From Endomychus coccineus (taxonomy: Eukaryota > Arthropoda > Insecta > Coleoptera > Endomychidae), in contig CAUEHT010000001.1 in assembly GCA_958510875.1 (NCBI GenBank), positions 372,001-436,000 of the forward strand: DNA of 64,000 nt. Reading direction: 5' to 3'. Below the pieces are notes generated by a model. It was not told the DNA's origin, searched no databases, and saw nothing but the letters and a program-made list of their open reading frames with translations. Below, piece by piece: positions 10,231-21,286 of the stretch; the first letter of the stretch is position 1; every line of letters starts with the position of its first letter. The position numbers and the translations under genes were made by a program.

Positions 10231-10730
10231 ATATAGTATGTTCATATATAAGATAGGAGCAAATATTTTATTAGAAGTAAGGGGATTATTTTCATTAGAC
10301 AGTATTAAGAAAAGTCAAACAACATTATCAGAGAAATATAAAAAAAATGTTAATTTAAAGAGGGAGTTTGCCATTACATCTAAGCAGAAGCTGTGCTTCT
10401 CCTGCAACTCAAAATATTTTTACATAACCAGAGTTTGCCATCAACATCTGAAAAGAGAATATATCTCTGTGCAATTCAAATTAAACATCGGAGTTGAACC
10501 TAACCTCGACTGCAACAACATAACCAAAGTTTTATCAGTACTTCCTACGAGGCAGTTAAAGTGTTTGTAAATTTTTCAGTTCAACTTCAATGAAGGTTAA
10601 CATAACCAAAGTTATTTAATAAAGTAGCATCGAAGACGCCAAGTCCCGATTGCAGTTCCAGTTTGTGACAACCCACAAAGTTTTTATATCTTAAAAAGAA
10701 TAGAAACCATTATCAACAAAAATATATATA

Positions 10731-11736
10731 CAAGGTGTTCCATCTCAGACGAGCCACCCCGTATATTTCTTATCCCATAGTGAGTGGAAAAATCTCCCGA
10801 AACACGTCGAATGATTTTGTTTGGGGGACATCTTTTGACGTATATTTGAGGCTTGAACGAGCAACCCCCTAATAGGGGGCGCTTCAACCCTTCAAAATTG
10901 AAAAGGGGAGAGGGTTTGAGTGATACATCATTTGAAAGGTCTTGGCAGCCTATTTACAGCGGTGTATGGAAAACGTAAATTTGATGAACCGTTTTCGCCA
11001 AAAATTAATTTTGTTGCTCGAATGCGCCACCTTGACTATTTTGGTTATTTGTACAATGTACAAGCTGATTTTTATTAAGTCTTTTTTACAAACTTAAACA
11101 ATCTTCAAAAAATCACATTCGTAAAAAAATTAAATTGTGTTGTCATGCTTACGATGAAAAAAATTAAATCTGCGTGTTTAAATCAAATGTTCAAATTGTC
11201 CTCCATTGACTTCACTACAATAATACAATCTTGACTGAAAACCATCTCTAACATTGTTCAGCATAATTGGAGTTATTTGACGACACTCATTTACAATTCG
11301 TTGCAAAGTAGTAACACAACAGATTGATTAAAATCATGAAATGATCGAAGAAACGTTAAAACCAGATAAACACCTTCTAAGAACAAAAAATGAAGGCAAC
11401 ATAAGAAAATGTTTTGCTGTTTTTTTATTTATTAGTTTGAGAGAATGTATTATTGTATGGAAGTCAATGGAGGACAATTTGAACATTTGATTTAAACACG
11501 CAGATTTAATTTTTTTCATTGTAAGTATGACAACACAATTCAACTTTTTTTACGAATGTGATTTTTTGAAGATTGTTCAAGTTTGTGAAGAGGCTTAATA
11601 AAAATGAGCTTGTACATTGTACAAATAACCAAAATATTCAAGGTGGCGCATTCGAGCAACAAAATTAATTTTTGGCGAAAACGGTTCATCAAATTTACGT
11701 TTTTCATACACCGTTGTGAAGAGGCTTCCAAGACCT
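10731..11736. mobile_element. Foldback-type DNA transposon, left arm, spacer and part of right arm
   Basis: The terminus CAAGGTGTTCCATCTCAGAC at 10731 recurs inverted at 57172, and both ends are flanked by TATATA, a likely target duplication. Arm 10731-11215 is the reverse complement of 11475-11736 continued at 56951-57172. Gypsy-A split the right arm: its left piece ends in CCAAGACCT and its right piece resumes ACCTTTCAAATG, so ACCT is the probable Gypsy-A target duplication. Long inverted arms and TA-type duplication suggest a Tc1/mariner-IS630 relative reduced to a foldback element. Confidence 0.8.
11178..11316 (-). pseudogene. Mariner/IS630-like transposase C-terminus relic
   Basis: The minus strand reads RIVNECRQITPIMLNNVRDG, then FQSRLYYCSEVNGGQFEHLI and a stop. 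This is the usual tail of insect mariner-like DDE transposases, which often end in GxFEHL. The same tail, EVNGGQFEHLI, also reads on the plus strand at about 11461-11500 in the opposite arm, so the transposase end lies inside the inverted repeat. Nothing of the catalytic core remains. Confidence 0.65.
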
Positions 11737-13488
11737 TGTAAAGAAGCTTAAAATTTTGAAATATCATTTAATTTAGATCAGGCAGTAAATACGGATATTA
11801 CATGTAATCTCAGTTTGAACAGTTCATTATTTCAATAGATATGCGTGAACTCCGAATGTGTATTCCGTGATTGTCACTTTTCTAAATTTCCGCAATTTTG
11901 AATAAGTGTAATTATTCAAATAGATGAATCTAATTCATGCCCGTTTGAAAATTGCATTCATTCCGATAAAATATGTTGCAAAAACAGGGGTCTGGCAAGT
12001 TAACGCATCAAACTTTGAACAGCCTTATGTATAAAAAGGGCGAACAACCAAAAAACTCCGAAAACACTTGTTTGTTGTGCCGGGAGGAACTAGTGGAGCA
12101 TCATGTGCGCGAATTTTAGATCTAAAAAGTAGCGTCACTTTTAAGCATTTTTCGGGACATAAGTAAAAAACCCTCGGCACAAAATAAGGAATTGGTGGAG
12201 CAGACTTGACCAGAATCTCGAAAAACATATAAAAGCCGTGACCGATAAAAGATCGTTCTCTTTTGTGCTCTCTTTGGTGATTTTGATTTTCAAATAGTAC
12301 AGTTGCTCTTTTGTGATTTTGATAATCAATCAGTACCGTTGAAGTGAGATTAAGATAAGAATCGAAGTGAATTAATTATTATCCGAGTTCAAGTCAGATT
12401 TAAACTGTGAATTAACAATAGTCGTCACAGGTCGGACCGCGCACGATTTGAATTCGCACGTGAATTGAAATATTCAAGTAATTGTATGGTGTGTACAGAG
12501 TGTGTATGTTTGAACGACAGGGACGTCTTTGGTATATTTGTGCACGCTGTGACATACCGGAAGTACAAGTATATCCTAGACGATCAAGCCGCCACCAGCT
12601 TGTGCACACTGTGACATACCGGAAGTATAAGCTGGGGTGGTTGTGTGATTGAGAATCGTAATTACTCCTTATTCGTATGAGAAGTCCTCGGCCGTGGATG
12701 TAGGGGTTATTGCAGATACGATAGTTGGGGTTTGTGCACACTGTGACATACCGGAAGTATAAGCCCTAATTGTCTAGATTCTGAATCTGTAAAGTGTATG
12801 AAATCTAACACTGCCATACAATTACCGGGCACTCTGTGGACAGCTAGTACAAGGGTGGGTTATGTGACAGAATAAACTCAATTACAGTAATTATCCGAAA
12901 ATACCGTAAAACCTGATATCGTACAATCGGAAAACTAGTGCAAGTCAATATGTTCCGATCCGACCGAATTTGAACCGTTAAATATATCGTAGTGTGAAAT
13001 GAACATTTCAAGTAATATTGCTATCTTAATGATTACCGAACACCGCTTATTACGTTAGGAACTGCTTGATTTATATTTTCCGCAAATTGATAAATGTGAA
13101 TCATTTATCAACCGATTCCGTACCGTTCAATTGAAATTGAATACCGAACATATCGTAAAATAGATATGTTGAAACAGTTTTCATATACCGTTTGAGCTTC
13201 ATTACATTTTCCGTCTGGGTGAATTTTTGTGAATAATACCGTTCAATTGCATTTACATTGATTATTCTGAAAGAGGACTTGTTAAAATTATTATATATTT
13301 TAAATATTTGGAATTCCCCGTTTTATTGAATTATTTCTGCACCATCTTCAAACTTGAGCTAAGTTTTAACCAGGTATCAATTGTAATTAAAGCCTACAAT
13401 TTTGATACTGTTTTCTGCCCAATGGGCCCAGGTTCAACTTCACTGTAGCTGCCCTAGGGACAAGGTTATCTATAGATAGCATAGTGAC
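11737..13488 (+). repeat. Gypsy-A 5' LTR (3' end truncated)
   Basis: It starts TGTAAAGAAGCTTAA and is nearly colinear with 54921-56831. A TATA box TATAAAA lies at 12030-12036. Three copies of a 30-bp motif containing GTGCACACTGTGACATACCG lie near 12540, 12600 and 12735. The right copy has an extra segment of about 190 bp at 55590-55770 and continues past the similarity end to 56950, so this copy seems to have lost its last 120 bp together with primer site and leader. The differences between the LTRs show that the insertion is not recent. Confidence 0.9.
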
Positions 13489-13538
13489 TGAAGAAAATAA
13501 TTTATTTTTGGGGTTGAAAATTTTGATTTTGAATTTGA

Positions 13539-15337
13539 TTGGATATAATAGAGTTCCCTGGGTATACAGGTGCTATACATAAAGCGCCGCAGCCTACTTC
13601 TACCAATATTGAAGAAGTACTAGCTCAATTAGAAGAATTGGCGCAATTCTGCTCTAATAGCGAGGAGAGTCAAACTGAAGCTACCGAAGTTGATTTGAAA
13701 GTCAACTGGATTTATTTCTTGAAGAAGGCGCAACTTCAGGAAGTCCTGGCCAATCATGATATTGACCATAGTGGATCCGCCGAAGATTTACGCCGTAGGT
13801 GCGTAAAGGGGGTCCGTAAAGGAATAATACGCCCTCCGCGTGGAATGATAGAAAAGATTGCCTGAACCATGGCATCACTAACCAAGGCATTGACAACCGA
13901 AGTGGCACTAAACACAACACCGACGTTTACTCGTTTGTTCAATCAAGACCGACAATAAGGAGCACACCGATGGTACAGCCGTCGTATTGGACAACTATGT
14001 CCACTACGAACACAGTGACGTACACGAACACGGTGGTAATGACGACAACACCGATGCGAACGCCGACTATTCTTTCTCGCCGAATCCTATGGACTATCCG
14101 AGTTATAGGACCCCGTCGTCAAATGTGACACCGACCATTCCGCAATTACCGACCTTTCCGCAAATACCGATTGTTTCGCGAATACCCATCCACAATGTTC
14201 CGGTTACGTTTGATCAGCAAGGGTACTATATTCCGTTCAGTCATGTTCAGCATGTGCCTGGACATAGTTATTTAACTCCGGGTAGTGCTCCGCGTTTGAA
14301 CCAATACCGAATCCAATTTAATGGAACGTCAGATCCCGCTACGTTCCTGGAACGGCTAGATGAAATAGCCATGCAGCTCAATACACCGAAAGATTCCTTG
14401 TTGTTATCGTTACCGGAAGTTTTGGATGGAACCGCCCTATTATGGTATTGGAATAATCGTAGCCGCTGGGCTACGTTTGCCGATTTCCAACGAGACTTTA
14501 CCCTATTTTTCATGGATGCCAACTACCACATTGATCTGGAGGTACAGATCAGCCGCAGGCATCAACGCATGAATGAAACAGCCGCTGCAGATGTTTTGAA
14601 TATGCAACCACAGATCAGGAGACATGGTGCAATAACCGCAGAACGGGAATTGTTCTGGTTGCACCGAAATTTATTGCCGGAGTATAGGCAATTTATCCGA
14701 CAAGGGACTTTTAACGACGTGCCGTCGTTAATGTTACAGGCAAAGGAATTTGAGAATCTGCAGGCTCAGCAGAAACTCATGCAGAAGAGGATATTTCCAG
14801 TGTCAGTGAGGACACAAATTCCAAGTCCCGCAGCAAGGATTATGGAACCGACGGGTAGGCAACCTGCATCTGAACCGAAATCGCCAGTCAAGTCCGGGAT
14901 ACCGAATGTCCCTGAGCAGACTTGTTGGGATTGTGGTCTCCGCGGCGACTTCAGGACGCAGTGCCCTACCAGGCTGAAACCGAATACCGCAACACAGCCC
15001 ATCTCATGTTGGAGATGTGAGGAAATTGGGCATAGCAAAAATAATTGTCGGAATCCGCCGAAATTATTTTGCTCGAGATGCTTCGACGAAGGAGGTGAAA
15101 ACCGCTCACCTCACCACCGTGGTGAACCGTACCGCGAATAAGGACTCAGCCGTTAATAATACAAAATGTAAACTCAAAGCCGTTGAAAATACCGTTGATT
15201 ATAATACCGATAATAAACCGAAATTACCGAATAACTGTGAAAGTGAAATTAAAGTAGGGACCACTATAGAGACGAAAAACAATAAAGCGAAAAATGAGAG
15301 TGTTCTAGCCCCGTGTAATGATAGAATTTTTTTTTAA
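13539..15337 (+). pseudogene. Gypsy-A gag: SAP-like N-terminus, Gag domain, zinc knuckles
   Basis: Frame 13539-13865 has no ATG and contains a SAP-like helix pair (KKAQLQEVLANHDIDHSGSA). After a frame change, 13987-15141 carries a proline-rich stretch and a Ty3/Gypsy Gag domain (FNGTSDPATFLERLDEIA, LPEVLDGTALLWY). Two CCHC knuckles follow: CWDCGLRGDFRTQC, with Asp in place of the His, and CWRCEEIGHSKNNC. A further frame change occurs near 15100. Gag forms the particle shell and binds element RNA. The missing start fits the deletion at the end of the 5' LTR. Confidence 0.85.
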
Positions 15338-15345
15338 ATACCGCC

Positions 15346-15799
15346 GCTCAAACTTTAGCTGAAAACCGACCGTTCATAAAAATCCGGGTATTAGGTAAAA
15401 CTTTTTCGGCTCTCGTGGACACCGAAGCCACCCGTTCTTTCATCAATGACGCATTTGTTAAGTTATATCAGGATTCCGGGTTACAACTAGTCCCCCTTAA
15501 GGCTGTAGGCACTAGGATGGCCAATGGCAGTTTGGTTCCTAGTACTACCGCGTACCGAATCTCATTGCATTTTGGATGTGATGAGATTGAAGCAGAGTTC
15601 GTGCATTTACCGTCGTTATTATCGGAAATGATAATAGGAATGGAGATTTTGAGCTCCGGTTTGTTTACAATACATCTACAATCCGCTGGGGTGTATTATA
15701 AAGAAAATTTTTGTGACAAATTGTGAAAAAGTTTCCAATGAAGCTAGTTTCGGACCGAATGCAGTCAAACGTGTGCGCTTCTGTAATGAAGCGGAGACG
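15346..15799 (+). pseudogene. Gypsy-A retropepsin-like protease and start of pol
   Basis: The sequence FSALVDTEATRSFIND at about 15398-15445 is the aspartic protease active site, normally DTGA; here Gly is replaced by Glu. The flap and a C-terminal IIGMEIL match retropepsins. A stop occurs at 15724. In the next frame coding-like sequence (GPNAVKRVRFCNEAETHI) continues to about 15799, where it changes abruptly to 28S rRNA sequence. The rest of pol begins at about 49720. Confidence 0.85.
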
Positions 15800-16136
15800 C
15801 ATATCCGCAGCAGGTCTCCAAGGTAAAGAGCCTCTAGTCGATAGAATAAGGTAGGTAAGGGAAGTCGGCAAACTGGATCCGTAACTTCGGGATAAGGATT
15901 GGCTCTGAGGATCGGGGCGTGTCGGGCTTGGCGAGGAAGAGGGTCGCGGCTGACGTGCCGAGCCTGGGCGAGGTGAAGCTTTGCGTTTCGGCGTATTGTC
16001 TAAACTGAGCTCGGTCCCGTGCCTTGGCCTCCCGCGGAATCGTCAAGCTGCGAGACCTCGGTGATCGCTCGCAAGAGCGCCCGATGTGTCTCTTCGGCCG
16101 CCATTTAACGATCAGCTCAGAACTGGCACGGACCGG

Positions 16137-16170
<34 letters not shown>

Positions 16171-16194
16171 CGATGGCCCCAGCGGGTGTTGACG

Positions 16195-16251
<57 letters not shown>

Positions 16252-16285
16252 AGGTAAACGGCGGGAGTAACTAGGACTCTCTTAA
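15800..16285 (+). rRNA. 28S rRNA fragment, upstream of the R2 site (pseudogene)
   Basis: Sequence from ATATCCGCAGCAGGTCTCCA through TAAGGGAAGTCGGCAAACTG to GACTGTCTAATTAAAACAAA and ACGGCGGGAGTAACT is conserved eukaryotic 28S. It ends CTCTCTTAA at 16285, exactly the R2 insertion point. Several changes at normally invariant positions (for example CTAGGACTCT where CTATGACTCT is expected) show decay. It covers under 500 nt of a gene of roughly 4 kb and has no rDNA upstream, so it is a stranded fragment and not a working gene. Confidence 0.93.
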
Positions 16286-19200
16286 TTGTTGCATCCCGGC
16301 AGTTAAGGTTCACTGGGTGCCCATTCCTTGTGGACTCGTCAGCTAGGTCCGTCGTATTACGTGGTGAACGACACCTGGGAGTCGGGAGCAGTTGCGGCTG
16401 CTAGCAAAACGCTGACAAGGGAAAAGGTTCTGCAGGACTAGCTATCCTGCAGAACGTCAATCGAAGCTTTCGACGACAATATAGACAATGCCTCGGATGA
16501 CCAGGAGGAGCAAGGTCTCGCTCTTCCTGGTACTTCTCAGGAGACCATAAACACGTTACTTGCTATGGACTCGGAATTTCTAATCCCTTTTCAGCAGCGT
16601 TCTTGTTCAGTTTGCCTTACTGCTGGAAAGGGAAATTTTTTGGCACTGAGCCTTAATGACGAAGTCAGACACTCTCGGGAAAGGCACCCAAGAGGTAAAG
16701 TAACCTTCAAGTGCACAAGATGTCTGAAGGTTTATATCTCAAAGCACGCAGCTCAGTGTCACTATCCTAAGTGCACAGTTAGAACCCCACCACCAGAGAT
16801 CGTTGACGGTCACCGTTGCGAACTCTATGGTGGGGTTTTTAACTCAAAAGCTGGACTAGGCCAGCATGAACGCCATGCTCACCCCGATCATCGAAACGCG
16901 GCTAGGGCAGCTGGAACTAGACGCGCCGGCGTTGCGCAGCCAGAGGACGGCCCTCTCTTCTCTGAAGAGGAGGTTCAGTACCTCCTGGCACTTGAAGTAC
17001 AGTTCCTCGGGGTGAGGAACATTAACAAAGCGATGGAAGAAGTGATAGTTGGCAAAACTAACCGGCAGATCAGCTTCAAGCGGCGGAATCCTAACTACCG
17101 CCGTAAGAGGGAGATTGTCATTCAAAGGCATCTCGCAGGTCTGCCACTCTTCCCCATCGAAAATCCTGTTGAACAGGCAGAGGCCATAGGGGCGGCCGAA
17201 GCTAACGACCAACAGGAAGAGGTGGACGAAATACAGGATGCTGTAGTTATCGCTCCACCTGAGGAAATTATTGGCGATCGACTCCCGATAATTATTCCTG
17301 ATATTCATATCGAAAACGAAAGCGATTCATCCTCTCCAGATGACAAAGTCTGGAGAGAAGGGATTTTAAAAGCTGTCCTAGCTCACACTATCACCAAAAA
17401 GATCCCTGATGAATCCACGGCCGCGATTAGGCTGTTAAAAGGCGCACTTCAATACGCTATCGAGCTAAATGGAAATGTTCCTCAGGATCATATCGATCAC
17501 ATTTGTGATAGCGTTACCTCACACTTCAAGTCTAGGGAGGTGGGGGAACGGAAGCGCGCCGGCAAAAGGGTCAAGAGCAAGAGAGCGCGCCGGCGTTACA
17601 TCTATGCTCGTACCCAGGAGTCGTACAAACAAAACCCAGGCCTTGTTGCAAAACATGTCAGAGAAGGCGTAGACTGGCTGGAGAATTCAAACCTCCCGCT
17701 GAACGACTCTGACATAAGGCAATTGTACAATTCACTGTGGGGAACCAAGCCGGCAGTACAATTACCTGTGTTGGAAGAACACGATGACCTTATCCCCACA
17801 AATGAGGTCCTCACTGAGATTTCTCTTAAAGAGATCTCTCAGCGTTTTTCCCGCACCAAAAAGTCTACTGCTGCAGGCCCAGATGGTTTACGCCCTATAC
17901 ACGTATCCGCCTGGGCCGACCGCTGTGTTCTCCACATGTTCTATAATCTGATCATGTGTTGCGGTAGGCAGCCAACACAGTGGAGAACAAATCGCACTTC
18001 CCTCGTTCTTAAGGACGGGAAGGACGGTACCAAGGTGGAGAACTACCGTCCTATCACTATCTCCTCTCTACTCAGCCGATGCTACTACGGCATCATTGAC
18101 CAGAAGCTGAGAGAGAAGGTGCGATTCAGCCCCCGGCAAAAAGGGTTCACTTCAGAAGCCGGGTGCTTCAATAACCTTCACATTCTGAACGAGCTGCTGC
18201 GGCACTCGAAAGTCAACAACGGCATGGTCGCAGTAGTCCTAGACATTAGTAAAGCATTTGATACGGTGCCACATGAGATGATCGCACCGGCTCTGCGTGC
18301 AAAAGGTCTTCCCGAGCAAGTGATACGGCTCGTGGAAGACTCATATCAGAATGTGGAGACGACGATTACGCATGGTGACGTATCGTTAAACATCAAACTC
18401 CAGCGGGGGGTCAAGCAGGGGGACCCCTCTCACCACTAATTTTTAACGCAGTAGTCGAACCCTTACTACTCAAGCTGGAGAGCCAACCGGGCTACACAAT
18501 AAATGCTGAACAAAAGGTTTCAGCAATAGCCTTCGCCGATGACGTAGTCGAAACAGCGTCGAAAGTATCACAGGCTAGAGATCTGTTAAGAACGACCGAA
18601 ACCTACCTAGAGGGGCTAGGTATGAAAATTTCGGCCGCAAAGTGTTCTTGTTTTCAAATCAAGGAAACAAAAGACTCTTGGCACTTAACAGACCCCGGTT
18701 TGGCACTGCGCAGTGGCGAGCCAATTCCCTTTGTGGAGGCTGGGTCAAAACTCAATTACCTTGGTGCGAACATATCTCCTTGGGCAGGCGTCATGATTGA
18801 CGACATACAGGAACGCCTCTGCTCAACGATTAGTCGAGTTAAACGACTTTCGTTGAAACCGCACCAAAAGGTCGACCTTATAGCCACATACCTAATCCCT
18901 CACTACCTGTATCAGCTTACGATTGCGGTTCCGCCCGCAACGCTTCTGCGCAAGCTTGACCAAGAGCTACGGGTAGCGGTACGTGATATCTACCACTTGC
19001 CGCAGTCTACGACCAATGGGTTGATATACTGCGGCAAGAAAGACGGGGGTTTAGGCTTCCCGAAGCTTGAAACTATCGTTACAGCTTCGGCACTCCGGTC
19101 AGGCTCTAGGTTCCTGGTGAGTCCTGATCCGGTCATGCGAGCTCTCGCGGAGGAGTCCGGTTTGACGCAGCGTCTCAAGCGTCTAGCCGCCTCCGCTAGA

Positions 19201-20774
19201 CTGAACTGGCCTGTCAGCGAAAAAGCTATAACCTCCCATAAGCTGGCAGCCAAGAAATTAGAGCTCGCAAAGTGGGGTTCGCTCAGTGCGCAAGGAAAGT
19301 CGGTTGAATCTCTTTCCGACGACAGAATTGGAAACGCATGGCTTTTCAACCCTACACTCCTCAAGCCATGCAGGTTCATAACAGCGCTCAAAATGCGCAC
19401 CAACACCACAGCCAACAAAGTGGCGTTGAACAGGGCAACCCCACAGGCGGACTTGCAATGTCGTAAATGCAGATGCCAACTTGAGACCCTGGCACATATC
19501 TTGGGCCAATGCGTCACGACTAAAGCCCAGAGGATCCGTCGCCACGATGATATTCGTAAAATCGTCGTGGAGGAGGTAATAAAAAGAGATAACGAGGTAA
19601 TAGTAACGGAGGAGCCTTCTATCAGGCTTCCTTCGGGCGAGAATCTAAAACCTGACCTGGTGTTACAAAGCCAGGAAAGGGTCTTTGTGGTCGATGTAAC
19701 AGTCTGCCACGAAGATGGGGACTATCTTGCTCGGGGACGACTTGACAAGTTACAAAAATATAGCCGACTATTACCACACCTTCAGCACTTGTACGGAGTG
19801 GGTGCTGGAGAAGTCCTACCAATTGTAGTAGGAACAAGGGGAGCGATGCCCAAGGAGACGATCAGAGCGCTTGCAATGTTGGGCATCAAAGATCGAAAAA
19901 CGCTATTAACTATTTCGTTAATGGCCCATCGTAGCTCCATCGAACTATATCACACGTTCATGGACTACGACGCTCCCCTCGGACCACGTCCGACGTAATT
20001 GTGAAGCCTCGGAGGTGGGAAGCTTCAGGTCGAATAGCCCGTTGGTACAGTCGTTTTATGTCTGTGTCGTATTTATCTATATTTTAACCCCATTTTAACA
20101 CTTTTTAAATATTTATTATATATTTATTAAGTTTTAACAACATGTGGACTATTTTGTGTATATCCTCTAGTCTTTTTCTAGTCATGTCCGAGTCCTGTTT
20201 TAACTTAGGTTCAAGTTTTAACTATGTGTCTTGTGACGTCCGAGGATGGAGGCGGTCTCTTTACACCCGTCTCCCCCTCAGAATCGATGTTAGGTCGGTT
20301 ATCTTGTTAGGTTGTTGGAAATCAGCATGCAGGCTGAACGTACCATCGGGCGAGTCGCTGTCTGAGCCTTAAGCTAATACAGACGGCGGCGCGGAGACAG
20401 TTGCTACATGTTTTTCGTAGTAACTGTGCGGGCACCTCCACGAGGTTTTCCTGGTGACAGGTCCCAAGCCTGGCGACAGGTGAGGGACTTGGCCAAGCTC
20501 CCGTTTCCCCTTCGGGGGGACTCCGTTACTAATTTTTCCATCCCGGCTTGACCCGGGCAGAGTCAGACTGACAGGTTTCGCCTTTGAAGGGCCCCTGACC
20601 AGGAGTGCTAGGTAGTAGTGCAAGTTTGTTGGGCACCCCGTGCAAAGGGGGGATTTATTCGTTTCAGCACTGAATCCCCCCGCTAGCCGGGTGCTCCCCG
20701 TTTTAAGTTGTTACGGGCGACCACACCCACACTCAGTGGAAATTAAGTTCATCATGAAGATGTACGAAGGAATT
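16286..20774 (+). mobile_element. R2 non-LTR retrotransposon in 28S
   Basis: The element lies precisely between the 28S halves CTCTCTTAA (16285) and TAGCCAAATGCC (20775), the classic R2 target. A 5' UTR of about 280 bp, one long coding region with a frameshift and a 3' UTR of about 770 bp (19999-20774) make up the 4.5 kb. R2 RNA is cut from the 28S cotranscript by an HDV-like ribozyme at the 5' end; I could not verify the fold by eye. GC content is clearly higher than in the Polinton segments. Confidence 0.93.
16565..19998 (+). pseudogene. R2 protein: zinc fingers, reverse transcriptase, PD-(D/E)XK endonuclease; frameshifted
   Basis: Translation from ATG 16565 shows three N-terminal finger-like motifs: CSVCLTAGK with two His, CTRCLKVYISKHAAQCH, and a third with a damaged second Cys (CELYGG...QHERHAH). 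An R2 RT follows (VVLDISKAFDTVPH, GVKQGDP). At about 18427 the frame shifts by one base and a stop follows at 18437. The next frame carries AFADDVVE, then from 18622 the C-terminal CRKCRCQLETLAHILGQC knuckle and the endonuclease core KPDLVL...VVDVTV. R2 nicks 28S DNA and primes reverse transcription there. The shift inactivates this copy unless it is a sequencing error. Confidence 0.9.
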
Positions 20775-20795
20775 AGCCAAATGCCTCGTCATCTG

Positions 20796-20828
<33 letters not shown>

Positions 20829-20838
20829 TCCGCTGTCC
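20775..20838 (+). rRNA. 28S rRNA fragment between R2 and R1
   Basis: TAGCCAAATGCCTCGTCATC, then ATTAGTGACGCGCATGAATG and GATTAACGAGATTTCC continue 28S directly after the R2 target. The match fades near CTGTCC at 20838, about 65-70 nt downstream, which is the known R1 target. The segment therefore supports one 28S unit hit by both R2 and R1. A few substitutions are present. Confidence 0.9.
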
Positions 20839-21286
20839 TACTACCCTACCTATCGCTTCTCGGCCCGTTTAAAGGTTGAAGCGATCCAATTTGCGATTTT
20901 CGATTTTATAATTTATATTGATCAGGAAATCCTTGTAAGTTCAGATACACTTTGGCGCCAACCTTCTGTCCAACCTCCTCGTGGTTAGGGCTGGTAACGC
21001 AAGACAGGCAATAAGTCAGACACCTTACCATCTTGGGTGTGGTGTACTCTTCTTTCCGACTAGGAACGAGTACCTTCTGCCGTAAGCTCCTGTCTTCGGC
21101 TAAGGACACTGGAGGGTGGTCGGACACCCCCTAAGTACACTGGTGGCATTAGTGGCATTCCGTTGGCTTGTGGTATTTTCCTATATATTTTCATTATTTC
21201 TTTTTTTTTTTTTATTTTCTTTTTTTTGATCACTTTGCTGGTAAGCAGTCGTTGGACCTCCGGCCTGGGGAGGCCTAGTTGTCCCC

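Noticed and set aside
15800..16285. Functional 28S rRNA gene
   Set aside because: Only about 490 nt, diverged at conserved positions and not part of an rDNA repeat.
16856..17308. Minus-strand frame opposite R2
   Set aside because: Overlaps the clear R2 protein and shows no domain.
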